From Lachnospiraceae bacterium (lineage in GTDB: Bacteria > Bacillota > Clostridia > Lachnospirales > Lachnospiraceae), in contig JAILOK010000104.1 of the NCBI GenBank assembly GCA_024690825.1, forward strand, positions 1-64,000: 64,000 nucleotides of DNA, read 5' to 3'. A model generated the notes under the pieces. It was not told where the DNA came from. It ran no database searches and saw nothing but the letters and a program-made list of their open reading frames with translations. Within the stretch, counting starts at the first letter, position 1. Each line of letters opens with the position of its first letter. Positions 43,684-52,885 of the stretch are shown piece after piece. The position numbers and the translations under genes were made by a program.

Positions 43684-46373
43684 ATAATCGACGATTTCAA
43701 GTTATATCTGTTTTTGCCGCGGGGCTGATCACAGCCGTGATCTTCCTGTCTGTCCTGGCTGTAAAGGGCATATGGCCGTTTGGGGCAAGTACCATAGATT
43801 ATTATGATATGGGACAGACAAATGCGCCGCTTTACTACCATCTCTGGGATTTTCTCCATTTCAAAGGTCCGCTTTTTTATACCCCTTTTCTTGACGGAGG
43901 ACAGAATCTTTCCATGGCATCCGCCATACAGTGGAATATTTCTGTATACAATCTCTTTTATTATTTGATACCGAGGAGCCTGTGCTTCCGGTCTCTTTCT
44001 CTTTTTACGGGACTAAGACTTGTTTTTATGTCCGTGAACATGTGTATTTTTCTGGTGAGTCAGCCGGGACGGTTCAGAGCGGATCGTTTTTCGGAAACAG
44101 ACGGGTCTGAAAGAAACATCAGGGATGTCAAAACGAGCGCAGCGGTCTGTATTGCCATGAGTGTCTGTTATGGTTTATGCGGTTACACCCTTACACACTA
44201 TACCATTACAACATATCTTGATACTGCCGCGCTTTTCCCGCTTCTGATGCTCACACTGTTCCGCGTTCTGCAAAACAGCGATGATATTTGTATCGGGAAA
44301 AAGATAAAAATAAAAAGAACAGCGGTCTATTCGCTGTGTCTCGGATATATGACCGCACTAAGTTATTATCTGGGTTTCATGGATCTGATTTTCATACTTC
44401 TCGTTTCAGGGACCTGCATCTTTCTGATCGTCCCGAAGGAGGAAAGGGGGACGGTGTCGGCAAAACTTGTAACGGGAACCGTCCTTGGACTTTTGATATC
44501 TGCTTTTATCCTTCTTCCCGCGGCTCTTCAGATGACGACATCATCAAGATTTAATTCAAATATGGAAGGGTCGGTTTTCGGAACGCTGAAGGACATCCTG
44601 TGGGCTATCGGAGCGGATATGTATTATATCAAGGGCTTTGCAGTCTTTGGCTGTTTCTTTGCCGCTGCTTTCATTATCACGGGACTTTTCCGGTTCAGGA
44701 AGGAAAAAAGGATAAATCTTTTTCTGTGCCTTTTCTGTTTTTATCCGTGCGCTCTCATCATCTTTGAATCCATAAACCTGCTGTGGCATATGGGCACTTA
44801 TTATCATTATCCGATAAGATGCGGATATCTCATTCCGTTTGTCCTGCTTGCGGCGGGTGCGTACTTTGCCGAAAAGCAGGCGGACAGGATACAGGCCGGC
44901 AGTCAGTATTTCCCGGTTACCGGTTATATTATCTTTGCCGCACTGGCTGTTATTCTTGCCGTTGCGGTCTTGAGAATATATACCGGACACGGGGTATGGG
45001 AGATACATGATCTGTTTAAGGTGTATCTGATCTTTGCCGCTGTCATGTTTTGCATATATTTTGTCTTTATAATCTTTAAAAGACCGGACGGGGCGTTATT
45101 CTTTCTTGCCGCAGAACTGTTTGTCGGTGCATTTATCGGATACGGAATGCCGAATTTTACGGATGTCTTTTCATCCGATCCGGAACAGTCCGGAGCATAT
45201 GTAGAGACAGCGCTTGACCTTAAGGATGATTTGGGGATAGAGGAAAGCACCCTCGATCGTATTAAAAATCCGGATACCATGCTCAATACGAATTACGGGA
45301 TGGTGATCCGCCGCGCAACAGTCGGGGGATGGGCAAATACGGCAAGAAGAGATCATCTTGATGCCACAATGGCGTTTGGATACAACGCGCATTTCATGCG
45401 GATCCTTGACAGCGGAGGAACCGTCTTTTCGGATGCCCTGCTGCATGTGACACAGACCCTTACCTGCAGGGACGAACTGTATACAAAAAAAGCGTACGAA
45501 AAAATAAAGCAGTCGGGGGATTATTCGCTGTTTGACAATAAATACATACTGCCGTCCGTGATGTTCACAAAAGAAGATTTTGCGGGAGCATTTAAGCCCG
45601 GAACGGATGCCGCAAAAATAACAAATGCGTACTATGCGGCCCTGTATGAAGGCTGCACCGGATCAGGACCGCGAAACGAAGAGATAGCGGAATATCACGA
45701 TGAAATGAAGCTGCATGTTGACGGTATTAAAGCTCTGTATCTGCATGGAGGAAGCGGAGAAGAGATACGGGTGAACGGAAGAAGCATCCCGGTTCCGACC
45801 ATAGGTCATCCGGACAATAAGGAATATCCGGCTCCCTTCAATTCCAATCTGCTTTATCTTGGAATATATGAGAATGAGGATGTAAAGATCGAGGGTGTTA
45901 AGGAAGAGGCAAAGATATTGTCGGTCGATCTTTTAATGCTCGAGGAACTCTGCAGTATCTGCTCCGGCAAGATACCCGTGGAGTTTTCAAACGGATCATA
46001 CAGCTTTACCGTGACGGCAGACAGCGCAAAGCAGGCTCTTGTGCCGCTGACCTTCGACAGGGGCTTTAAGGCATATGTGAACGGAAAAAAGACCCGGGTA
46101 AGAAATGTCGACGAAATGTTTATGGGAATACCGCTTGAAGAAGGAACGAACGAAGTAAGACTGGAATTTAAGCCCTTTGGCTTTACTGCCGGAATTATCG
46201 TCAGTACCGCAGGACTGATCCTTGCACTGTTCGTACTTCCGTTTTTTGATGAAAAACGGTTCGGAAACGCGTGCCGGATCCTTACGGGAGCGGTATTTGC
46301 GGCTGCACTGACGGTTTTCTATATTATCCCGATAGGTGCATTTATCGTGCACCAGATATTAAAGAGGATATGA
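43680..46373 (+). CDS. YfhO-family membrane glycosyltransferase-like protein
   Basis: This encodes an 897-residue protein with about 14 membrane helices and a large extracytoplasmic domain (about 490-850) before the last two helices. IDYYDMGQTNAPLYYHLWDF and TPFLDGGQNLSMASAIQWNI are typical of the YfhO family (GT-C fold), which decorates teichoic acids or other cell-surface glycans using lipid-linked sugars. The target is not known here. It overlaps ugd by 4 bp (ATGA). Length is normal for the family. Confidence 0.87.
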   Translation: MNNRRFQVISVFAAGLITAVIFLSVLAVKGIWPFGASTIDYYDMGQTNAPLYYHLWDFLHFKGPLFYTPFLDGGQNLSMASAIQWNISVYNLFYYLIPRSLCFRSLSLFTGLRLVFMSVNMCIFLVSQPGRFRADRFSETDGSERNIRDVKTSAAVCIAMSVCYGLCGYTLTHYTITTYLDTAALFPLLMLTLFRVLQNSDDICIGKKIKIKRTAVYSLCLGYMTALSYYLGFMDLIFILLVSGTCIFLIVPKEERGTVSAKLVTGTVLGLLISAFILLPAALQMTTSSRFNSNMEGSVFGTLKDILWAIGADMYYIKGFAVFGCFFAAAFIITGLFRFRKEKRINLFLCLFCFYPCALIIFESINLLWHMGTYYHYPIRCGYLIPFVLLAAGAYFAEKQADRIQAGSQYFPVTGYIIFAALAVILAVAVLRIYTGHGVWEIHDLFKVYLIFAAVMFCIYFVFIIFKRPDGALFFLAAELFVGAFIGYGMPNFTDVFSSDPEQSGAYVETALDLKDDLGIEESTLDRIKNPDTMLNTNYGMVIRRATVGGWANTARRDHLDATMAFGYNAHFMRILDSGGTVFSDALLHVTQTLTCRDELYTKKAYEKIKQSGDYSLFDNKYILPSVMFTKEDFAGAFKPGTDAAKITNAYYAALYEGCTGSGPRNEEIAEYHDEMKLHVDGIKALYLHGGSGEEIRVNGRSIPVPTIGHPDNKEYPAPFNSNLLYLGIYENEDVKIEGVKEEAKILSVDLLMLEELCSICSGKIPVEFSNGSYSFTVTADSAKQALVPLTFDRGFKAYVNGKKTRVRNVDEMFMGIPLEEGTNEVRLEFKPFGFTAGIIVSTAGLILALFVLPFFDEKRFGNACRILTGAVFAAALTVFYIIPIGAFIVHQILKRI

Positions 46374-46390
46374 GCTCTTTTAGTCTGACT

Positions 46391-46419
46391 TTGAAATAAA
46401 CCACAAAATATGGTATAAT
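46391..46419 (+). promoter_or_regulatory. promoter before the CDP-sugar module
   Basis: TTGAAA (46391-46396), a 17-bp spacer and TATAAT (46414-46419), with TGG directly before the -10. This is the strongest promoter in the window, and it lies in the 67-bp gap between yfhO and rfbG, so the CDP-sugar module can be transcribed on its own. Confidence 0.8.
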
Positions 46420-46440
46420 TTCTTTTTGGAGTGTGGATTT

Positions 46441-47502
46441 ATGGGATTGGAATTTTATAAAGGAAAAAGAGTACTTATAACAGGCCATACAGGCTTTAAG
46501 GGAACCTGGCTTTCAAAGATACTTTTGGATGCCGGAGCAAAGGTGAGCGGACTGTCGCTTGACAGTGATACGGTGCCGTCACTTTATGAACTGACCGGGA
46601 TAGGAAAACATATCGAAGAGAGCATATTCGATATCAGGGATTACGGAGCGACTTTAAGCATCGTTAGAACCCGAAAGCCCGATATAGTCTTTCATATGGC
46701 CGCACAGCCTATCGTCAGGATCTCCTATGAGGAACCGGTAAGGACTTTTCAGACAAATGTCATGGGAACGGTAAACATTCTCGATGCGGTAAGAAGAACT
46801 GACAGTGTTCGCTCCTTTGTGAATGTGACCACTGACAAGGTTTACCTGAATGAGGATAAGGGAACTCCCTTTACTGAGGATATGCCGCTTGACGGGTATG
46901 ACCCTTATTCAAACAGCAAATCCTGCTCGGAGCTGGTCACCCATTCCTACAGAAATTCATTTTTTAACGGAAGGACATGTTCGATATCTACCGTAAGAGC
47001 CGGAAATGTGATCGGAGGGGGAGATTTTTCAAAGGACAGGATAATCCCCGACTGCGTCAGGGCGGCCCTTAACGGTGAAGAGATAATCGTCAGAAATCCG
47101 GGATCCATCAGGCCCTTCCAGCATGTACTGGAGCCTCTGTTTGCATATCTTCTGATAGCGGAAAAGCAGTTCGGACACAAGGAACTGGAAGGGGCATACA
47201 ACGTAGGGCCGAAGCTTTCCGACTGTATAACCACCGGAGAGATCACCGAAATGTTTGTGAAAAACTGGGGGCATGATCTCAAGTGGATAGACAGATCTGA
47301 CAAGGGACCCCATGAGGCGAACTTCCTCAGACTTGACTGCACAAAGGTTCAGGAAACTTTCGGATGGAAACCTGTATGGAACATCAAAAGAGCGGTTACG
47401 GAAACCGTTAACTGGACAAAGGTTTACGCAAACGGCGGAGATGTGGTTGCGGAAATGGAGCGGGAAATAAACGAATTTATAAAGGATCGGGAAAATGTTT
47501 GA
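46441..47502 (+). CDS. rfbG: CDP-glucose 4,6-dehydratase
   Basis: This encodes a 353-residue SDR: VLITGHTGFKGTWLSKILL at the start, HMAAQPIVRISYEEP, VTTDKVYLNEDK and YDPYSNSKSCSELV (catalytic Tyr and Lys), which are the RfbG signatures. It converts CDP-glucose to CDP-4-keto-6-deoxyglucose. The start is ATG 46441, nine bases after GGAG; an in-frame TTG at 46426 is less likely. The cytidylyltransferase RfbF that makes CDP-glucose is not in the window. RfbH follows with an 8-bp overlap. Confidence 0.92.
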   Translation: MGLEFYKGKRVLITGHTGFKGTWLSKILLDAGAKVSGLSLDSDTVPSLYELTGIGKHIEESIFDIRDYGATLSIVRTRKPDIVFHMAAQPIVRISYEEPVRTFQTNVMGTVNILDAVRRTDSVRSFVNVTTDKVYLNEDKGTPFTEDMPLDGYDPYSNSKSCSELVTHSYRNSFFNGRTCSISTVRAGNVIGGGDFSKDRIIPDCVRAALNGEEIIVRNPGSIRPFQHVLEPLFAYLLIAEKQFGHKELEGAYNVGPKLSDCITTGEITEMFVKNWGHDLKWIDRSDKGPHEANFLRLDCTKVQETFGWKPVWNIKRAVTETVNWTKVYANGGDVVAEMEREINEFIKDRENV

Positions 47503-48835
47503 ACAGATGAATGAAAATGAGGCCAGGGAAAAGATCCTTGATCTGGTGGCCGAATACGCAAGGAAATACAAATGCACGAAGGAGCCGTTCAAAGAAGGGG
47601 ACAGGATACCGTACGCGGCAAGGGTCTACGATGAGAAGGAAATGGTAAATCTTGTGGACAGCGCGCTGGAGTTCTGGCTCACGGCCGGCAGATATACCGA
47701 TGAATTTGAAAAAAGATTTGCGGATTATCTCGGGATCAGATATGTTTCAGTGGTCAATTCCGGATCGTCGGCAAATCTTTGCGCATTTATGGCTCTGACA
47801 TCTCCGCTTCTGGGAGAGCGGAGAGTTAAAAGAGGCGATGAGGTGATAACCGTCGCGGCCGGTTTTCCCACAACCGTGGCTCCCATACTTCAGTACGGCG
47901 CAGTGCCCGTATTTTTGGATGTGACGATACCCGGATACAATATCGATACGGATCTTCTTGAAGAGGCTGTAAGCAGCAGGACCAAAGCCGTAATGATAGC
48001 GCATACGCTGGGCAATCCCTTCGATCTAAAAAAGGTAAAGGATTTCTGTGACCGTCACGGACTGTGGCTTGTTGAGGATAACTGCGATGCTTTGGGATCG
48101 GAATATACAATGGACGGAAAAACATACCTTACCGGTACTGTGGGAGATATCGGCACCAGCAGCTTTTATCCTCCTCATCATATGACCATGGGCGAGGGAG
48201 GAGCTGTTTATACTAATGATCCGACACTCCACAGGATCATAAGATCCATGAGAGACTGGGGAAGGGACTGCATGTGCCCTCCGGGAACGGATAATTTCTG
48301 CGGACACAGATATGACGGACAATACGGTACCCTGCCGAAGGGATATGATCACAAATATGTATATTCGCATTTAGGTTACAACCTTAAGGCAACCGATATG
48401 CAGACAGCCGTCGGGGTTGCGCAGCTGGAAAAATTCCCGTCCTTCGTAAAAAGAAGAAGGGAGAATTTTAACAGGATCTATGAAGGTTTGAAGGATGTCT
48501 CGGACAGGCTCATCCTGCCGGAGGCCACGGAAAATTCAAATCCGTCATGGTTTGGCTTCCTGATGACCGTTAGAGACGGTATTTCAAGGGAAAAGGTTGT
48601 GCGTTACACAGAGGATAAAGGAGTTCAGACGAGAATGCTCTTTTCCGGCAACCTTATCTGCCACCCCTGTTTTGACGAGTACCGTGAGGATAAAAGCGCG
48701 TACAGGGTAATATCGGATCTTAAAAACACAGATACCATCATGAACAGTTCCTTCTGGATCGGCACCTATCCCGGAATGGATGAAGACAGGATAGATTATA
48801 TGGTAAAGACCATAAAAGAGGCTCTTACAGTATGA
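47495..48835 (+). CDS. rfbH: CDP-4-keto-6-deoxyglucose 3-dehydrase (RfbH/E1)
   Basis: This encodes a 446-residue DegT-fold PMP enzyme. SSFYPPHHMTMGEGGAVYT has His228 where aminotransferases carry the PLP Lys, the hallmark of 3-dehydrases. MRDWGRDCMCPPGTDNFC holds the Cys cluster for the [2Fe-2S] centre of E1. It removes the 3-OH of CDP-4-keto-6-deoxyglucose; a reductase partner (E3, RfbI/AscD) is normally required but is not seen here. Overlaps of 8 and 4 bp on its two sides. Confidence 0.92.
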   Translation: MFEQMNENEAREKILDLVAEYARKYKCTKEPFKEGDRIPYAARVYDEKEMVNLVDSALEFWLTAGRYTDEFEKRFADYLGIRYVSVVNSGSSANLCAFMALTSPLLGERRVKRGDEVITVAAGFPTTVAPILQYGAVPVFLDVTIPGYNIDTDLLEEAVSSRTKAVMIAHTLGNPFDLKKVKDFCDRHGLWLVEDNCDALGSEYTMDGKTYLTGTVGDIGTSSFYPPHHMTMGEGGAVYTNDPTLHRIIRSMRDWGRDCMCPPGTDNFCGHRYDGQYGTLPKGYDHKYVYSHLGYNLKATDMQTAVGVAQLEKFPSFVKRRRENFNRIYEGLKDVSDRLILPEATENSNPSWFGFLMTVRDGISREKVVRYTEDKGVQTRMLFSGNLICHPCFDEYREDKSAYRVISDLKNTDTIMNSSFWIGTYPGMDEDRIDYMVKTIKEALTV

Positions 48836-50442
48836 AGGATGTCAAACTCCTTGATTGCACACTGCGTGACGGCGGATTTGTAAACGACTGGAATTTCGGT
48901 CACGGCAATATCATAAATCTCCTTGAAAGATCGGTGTCTGCCGGCATCGATTATATTGAGGTGGGATTTATCGATTCCAAGGTGGAGTTTAATAAAGACA
49001 GATCCATCACTCCCGATACGGATGGCATGAACAGGATATTTGAGGGTGTCGAAAAGGAATCCTCAAAGCTTATCGGCATGATCGATTACGGCACCGTTCC
49101 CTTGGAGAATGTCTGCGATGCAAAGGAGTGTATTCTTGACGGGATCAGGGTGATGATCAAAAAAAAGACAAGAAAAGAGGCTGTGGAGTTTTGCCGCAGG
49201 TTAAAGGCAAAAGGTTATCTTGTGTTCGCACAGCCGGTATCTATCACGGGTTACAGCGATGAGGAAATGAGGGAGCTTACAAAGGATGTAAATGACTCCG
49301 GTCTTTTCGCTATGTCTATTGTCGATACCTACGGACTTTTAGACCGGTCATCGCTTCTTCATTATTTCAATATCATGAACGAAGGCCTGGAGAAACAGGT
49401 ACATATCGGATACCACGCGCATAATAATTTCCAGCTGGCATATTCAAATTCCATTTCGCTGATAGAGGAAACAGGAGAAGAAAGGCCTCTTCTTATAGAC
49501 GGGTCGGCCTTTGGCATGGGCAAGAGCGCGGGAAACTGTCCGTTAGAGCTTCTTACGATGTATGCAAATACCCATCTTGGTAAAAATTATGATACAAATC
49601 AGATACTGGAGATGATAGATACCTGCATCAGGAACATATATGCGGTAAGTCCCTGGGGTTATCAGATGCAGTATTATCTGTGCGCTTCAAACGACTGTCA
49701 TCCCAAATACAGCCAGTATCTGATGAAGAAGAAAACCCTTTCCGTAAGGTCCATAAACGAAATACTCGGAATGATAGAGCCGAAGGAAAGGCTGGCGTAC
49801 AATGAAGAATATATCGAGGGACTGTATCTTGAATATCAGAAAAATGACATAAATGACAGTGCGGCAAGAGACAGGTTATCCGGGGAACTGTCAGACAAAA
49901 AAGTTCTCATAGTCGGTCCCGGAAAATCTCTGATAAAGAAGAGAAAGGAAATAGATACATACATCAAAACCAAGACCCCGGTCATAATGACGATCAACAG
50001 CGATTTCGAAGGAATCAGGTCAGAGTATCTCTTTCTTTCAAACTCAAAGAGATATATGCAGCTTTCATCTTCGCTTGAAAACTTACGAAAAAACGGGATG
50101 AAAGTGATCGCCACATCGAATGTGACGAGTGCAAAAGGCGATTTTGATGATGTGATAGATTACAGTTCACTGATCGACGAGGAGTGCTCCATCCCCGACA
50201 ATTCCCTGCCGATGCTTTTGAGGCTGCTTTCCGAGCTTGGCGTAAAAAAGATTGCGCTGGCAGGCTTTGACGGATATTCGAGCGAAGCCAGAGTCAATTA
50301 TTACAACGAGGATATGGAGTATGATTTTGCGCACAATTATGCTCTGGAACTTAACGAATACACTGCGAAGGTGATAAAGGATCTGAAGGATAAAGGGACA
50401 GAGATCACCTTTGTAACGGAGTCAGAGTATGAGCAGAATTAA
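48832..50442 (+). CDS. HMGL-type aldolase fused to a DUF115/MptE-like Rossmann domain
   Basis: This encodes a 536-residue fusion. Residues 1-290 form a DRE-TIM (HMG-CoA lyase-like) barrel: VKLLDCTLRDGGFVNDWNFG, DYIEVGFID, SIVDTYGLLD, IGYHAHNNFQLAYSNS (metal His pair) and DGSAFGMGKSAGNC. It is closest in style to 4-hydroxy-2-oxoacid aldolases. From about 355, VLIVGPGKSLIKKRKEI, EYLFLSNSKRY and KIALAGFDGYS suggest a Rossmann domain of the DUF115/MptE-like kind. It lies between RfbH and a HAD/ThDP pair; role discussed under findings. ATGA overlap with RfbH. Confidence 0.8.
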   Translation: MKDVKLLDCTLRDGGFVNDWNFGHGNIINLLERSVSAGIDYIEVGFIDSKVEFNKDRSITPDTDGMNRIFEGVEKESSKLIGMIDYGTVPLENVCDAKECILDGIRVMIKKKTRKEAVEFCRRLKAKGYLVFAQPVSITGYSDEEMRELTKDVNDSGLFAMSIVDTYGLLDRSSLLHYFNIMNEGLEKQVHIGYHAHNNFQLAYSNSISLIEETGEERPLLIDGSAFGMGKSAGNCPLELLTMYANTHLGKNYDTNQILEMIDTCIRNIYAVSPWGYQMQYYLCASNDCHPKYSQYLMKKKTLSVRSINEILGMIEPKERLAYNEEYIEGLYLEYQKNDINDSAARDRLSGELSDKKVLIVGPGKSLIKKRKEIDTYIKTKTPVIMTINSDFEGIRSEYLFLSNSKRYMQLSSSLENLRKNGMKVIATSNVTSAKGDFDDVIDYSSLIDEECSIPDNSLPMLLRLLSELGVKKIALAGFDGYSSEARVNYYNEDMEYDFAHNYALELNEYTAKVIKDLKDKGTEITFVTESEYEQN

Positions 50443-51076
50443 GCTTATCATCTTTGATCTGGACGGAACTCTTTTTAACACAAAGCCCGGGATCGTAGAG
50501 GCAATAAAAAGGACCTCGCTCGATGAAGGCTTTCCGCGCGTCTCCGACAAAGTTTATGAAACCTTCATAGGTCCTCCGATCGAGCAGAGCTTTTCAAGAG
50601 TATTCGGATCAAAAAAAGAGGAAGCCGTAAGACAGGGCGTACTCTTCAGACAGTACTACGGAGAAGACGAATATCTGTTTCAGACAGAAGAATATGACGG
50701 AATGAGACAGACATTGGAGGCGCTTAAAAGACGCGGCATGAAGCTTGCTCTTGCAACCTATAAAAAGGAATGGATGGCGCTGAAGATCTGCAGGCATTTC
50801 GGATACGATGCCTTCCTTGATTCCATTCACGGATCCGATCCCGACGGGAAGCTTACAAAGGGAGAGATAATCAATATCTGCATGGAAGAGTGCGGATGTA
50901 CCTGTGATGAAACCCTGATGGTAGGGGATACGGACTTTGACGCAAAGGGAGCAAGGGATGCCGGCACGGGCTTTGTGGGTGTGACTTACGGTTTCGGTTT
51001 TACACAAAAGTGTGATATTACGGCGTACGAGGGAGCTGTGGCAATAGACTCGCCAAAGGAGCTGTTGGAAATATGA
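50429..51076 (+). CDS. HAD-superfamily phosphatase (phosphoglycolate phosphatase-like)
   Basis: This encodes a 215-residue protein: IIFDLDGTLFNTKPGIVEAI (motif I with a cap domain after it), LATYKKEWM, Lys in DGKLTKGEI, and VGDTDFDAKGARDAG. The C1 cap makes it look like a small-metabolite phosphatase. It overlaps the aldolase gene by 14 bp and the ThDP enzyme gene by 4 bp, so it is likely part of the same pathway, perhaps removing phosphate from the aldolase product. The substrate is unknown. Confidence 0.87.
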   Translation: MSRIKLIIFDLDGTLFNTKPGIVEAIKRTSLDEGFPRVSDKVYETFIGPPIEQSFSRVFGSKKEEAVRQGVLFRQYYGEDEYLFQTEEYDGMRQTLEALKRRGMKLALATYKKEWMALKICRHFGYDAFLDSIHGSDPDGKLTKGEIINICMEECGCTCDETLMVGDTDFDAKGARDAGTGFVGVTYGFGFTQKCDITAYEGAVAIDSPKELLEI

Positions 51077-52881
51077 GGATAAAGGTTTCGGATTATATAG
51101 CCGGTTTTCTTGTGTCAAAAGGAATAGAGGATGTCTTTACGGTAACCGGCGGGGGCGCCATGCATCTCAACGATTCCATAGGGCATCACCCGAAGCTTCA
51201 CAGTATATACAATCATCATGAACAGGCTTCGGCCATAGCAGCGGAAGCCTACGCAAGGTATTCGGGGAAGATAGCGGCTGTGTGTGTAACCTCCGGTCCA
51301 GGCGGGACAAATGCCATTACAGGTGTGCTGGGCGGATATCTTGATTCTGTACCGATGTTTGTTATTTCAGGACAGGTAAAAAGAGCGACAACCGTCGGAT
51401 CGACCGATCTGCCTTTAAGACAGCTCGGAGACCAGGAATATGACATAGTAAAAAGTGTTTCGAATATGACCAAATATGCCGTGATGGTGACGGATCCCGA
51501 AGAGATCGAATATCATCTTGAAAAGGCGTATTTCCTTGCGACAAACGGAAGGAAGGGACCGGTATGGCTTGACATACCGCTTGATGTTCAGGGCGCGTAT
51601 GTGGAGACAGATGATCTGTACGGCTATGACGGAAGGGATGATGATGAGATCGAAAATCCCGTATATAACAGATCCTATACCGAAATTATCCTTAAAAAGA
51701 TAAATGAAGCAAAACGGCCATTGATACTTGCCGGAGAAGGAATCTATTTTGGAAATGCACACAAAGAATTCCTTAAATGTATCGAGGCTCTGAAGATACC
51801 GGTAGTGACGGCATGGAATGCAAATGACCTCATACCCGATGACCATCCCCTATTTGCGGGACGTCCGGGCAGCGTCGGAACAAGAGGAGGAAATTTTGCG
51901 GTTCAGTGCGCCGATCTTCTGCTGGTGCTCGGCTGCCGCATGAATATCAGGATCATCAGCTACAATGAGCATAATTTCGCAAAAAATGCCTATAAGATCA
52001 TGGTCGACATAGACGAAAACGAATTGAGAAAACCCACCGTAAATGTGGATATGCCGATACATGCCGATGTAAAGGATGTGCTCTGTGATCTTTTGTCACA
52101 TGCCGGCGAAAAGAAAGCTGATCACGAAAAATGGACTGCGTGGTGCAGGGATATAAATAACAGATATCCGGCCTGCAGGCAGGATTATCTTGAAAAAGAC
52201 ATGCCGCTGAATCCCTATGCTTTTATTAAGAGGCTCTCTTTTTATCTGTCAGAGGGAGATGCCGTTATCTGTGGAAACGGGGCGGCCTGTGTCCAGACCT
52301 TCCAGGCTTTTGAGATGAAACAGGACCAGAGAGTGTTTACCAATTCCGGATGCGCAGCCATGGGTTACGGCTTTCCGGCAGCTGTCGGTGTTTCAGTCTT
52401 CCGGAAAGACAGCAGGACTGTCTGCATAGACGGAGACGGAAGCTTCATGATGAATCTTCAGGAACTCCAGACTGCGGTTTACAACAGACTGGATCTTAAG
52501 ATCTTTATTTTGAACAATAATGGATATCATTCCATCAGGCAGACTCAGACAAATCTGTTTAAGCCGCCGCTTGTCGGAGTGTGCGCCGAAAACGGGATCA
52601 GTTTTCCTGATTTTGAAAAACTGGCAGGAGGATTCGGGATCCCTTATTACAGAATAGATTCGCTCAAAAGGACGGAACTCGGGTTTTTTGATGAGATATT
52701 CGAGGCAGAAGGTCCGGTCATCGTTGAAGTGATCGTAGATGAAAAACAGAATTTTGAGCCAAAGCTTTCGAGCAGGATGAATGAAGAAGGAAAGATGGAA
52801 TCACCCGATATCGACGATATGTTTCCGTTTCTTTCAAGGGAGGAATACGAGGCAGTACATACAGAGGCAATGAATCTTTAG
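51073..52881 (+). CDS. ThDP-dependent enzyme, acetolactate synthase/YerE-like
   Basis: This encodes a 602-residue protein with the three domains of the acetolactate synthase family. The catalytic Glu is in YNHHEQASAIAAEAYARYSG (about residue 50). The middle domain has LFAGRPGSVGTRGG. The ThDP-Mg motif is GDGSFMMNLQEL followed by FILNNNGYHS. It decarboxylates a 2-oxo acid and transfers the acyl unit. YerE of yersiniose synthesis does this on CDP-4-keto-3,6-dideoxyglucose, the product of RfbG and RfbH, which are encoded just upstream. The same context here supports that role over branched-chain amino acid synthesis. Confidence 0.87.
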   Translation: MRIKVSDYIAGFLVSKGIEDVFTVTGGGAMHLNDSIGHHPKLHSIYNHHEQASAIAAEAYARYSGKIAAVCVTSGPGGTNAITGVLGGYLDSVPMFVISGQVKRATTVGSTDLPLRQLGDQEYDIVKSVSNMTKYAVMVTDPEEIEYHLEKAYFLATNGRKGPVWLDIPLDVQGAYVETDDLYGYDGRDDDEIENPVYNRSYTEIILKKINEAKRPLILAGEGIYFGNAHKEFLKCIEALKIPVVTAWNANDLIPDDHPLFAGRPGSVGTRGGNFAVQCADLLLVLGCRMNIRIISYNEHNFAKNAYKIMVDIDENELRKPTVNVDMPIHADVKDVLCDLLSHAGEKKADHEKWTAWCRDINNRYPACRQDYLEKDMPLNPYAFIKRLSFYLSEGDAVICGNGAACVQTFQAFEMKQDQRVFTNSGCAAMGYGFPAAVGVSVFRKDSRTVCIDGDGSFMMNLQELQTAVYNRLDLKIFILNNNGYHSIRQTQTNLFKPPLVGVCAENGISFPDFEKLAGGFGIPYYRIDSLKRTELGFFDEIFEAEGPVIVEVIVDEKQNFEPKLSSRMNEEGKMESPDIDDMFPFLSREEYEAVHTEAMNL

Positions 52882-52885
52882 ACAG

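Noticed and set aside
51073-52881. Housekeeping acetolactate synthase (IlvB)
   Set aside because: No small subunit IlvN or other branched-chain amino acid genes are near; the gene overlaps a HAD/aldolase pair and follows RfbG and RfbH, as YerE-type enzymes do.
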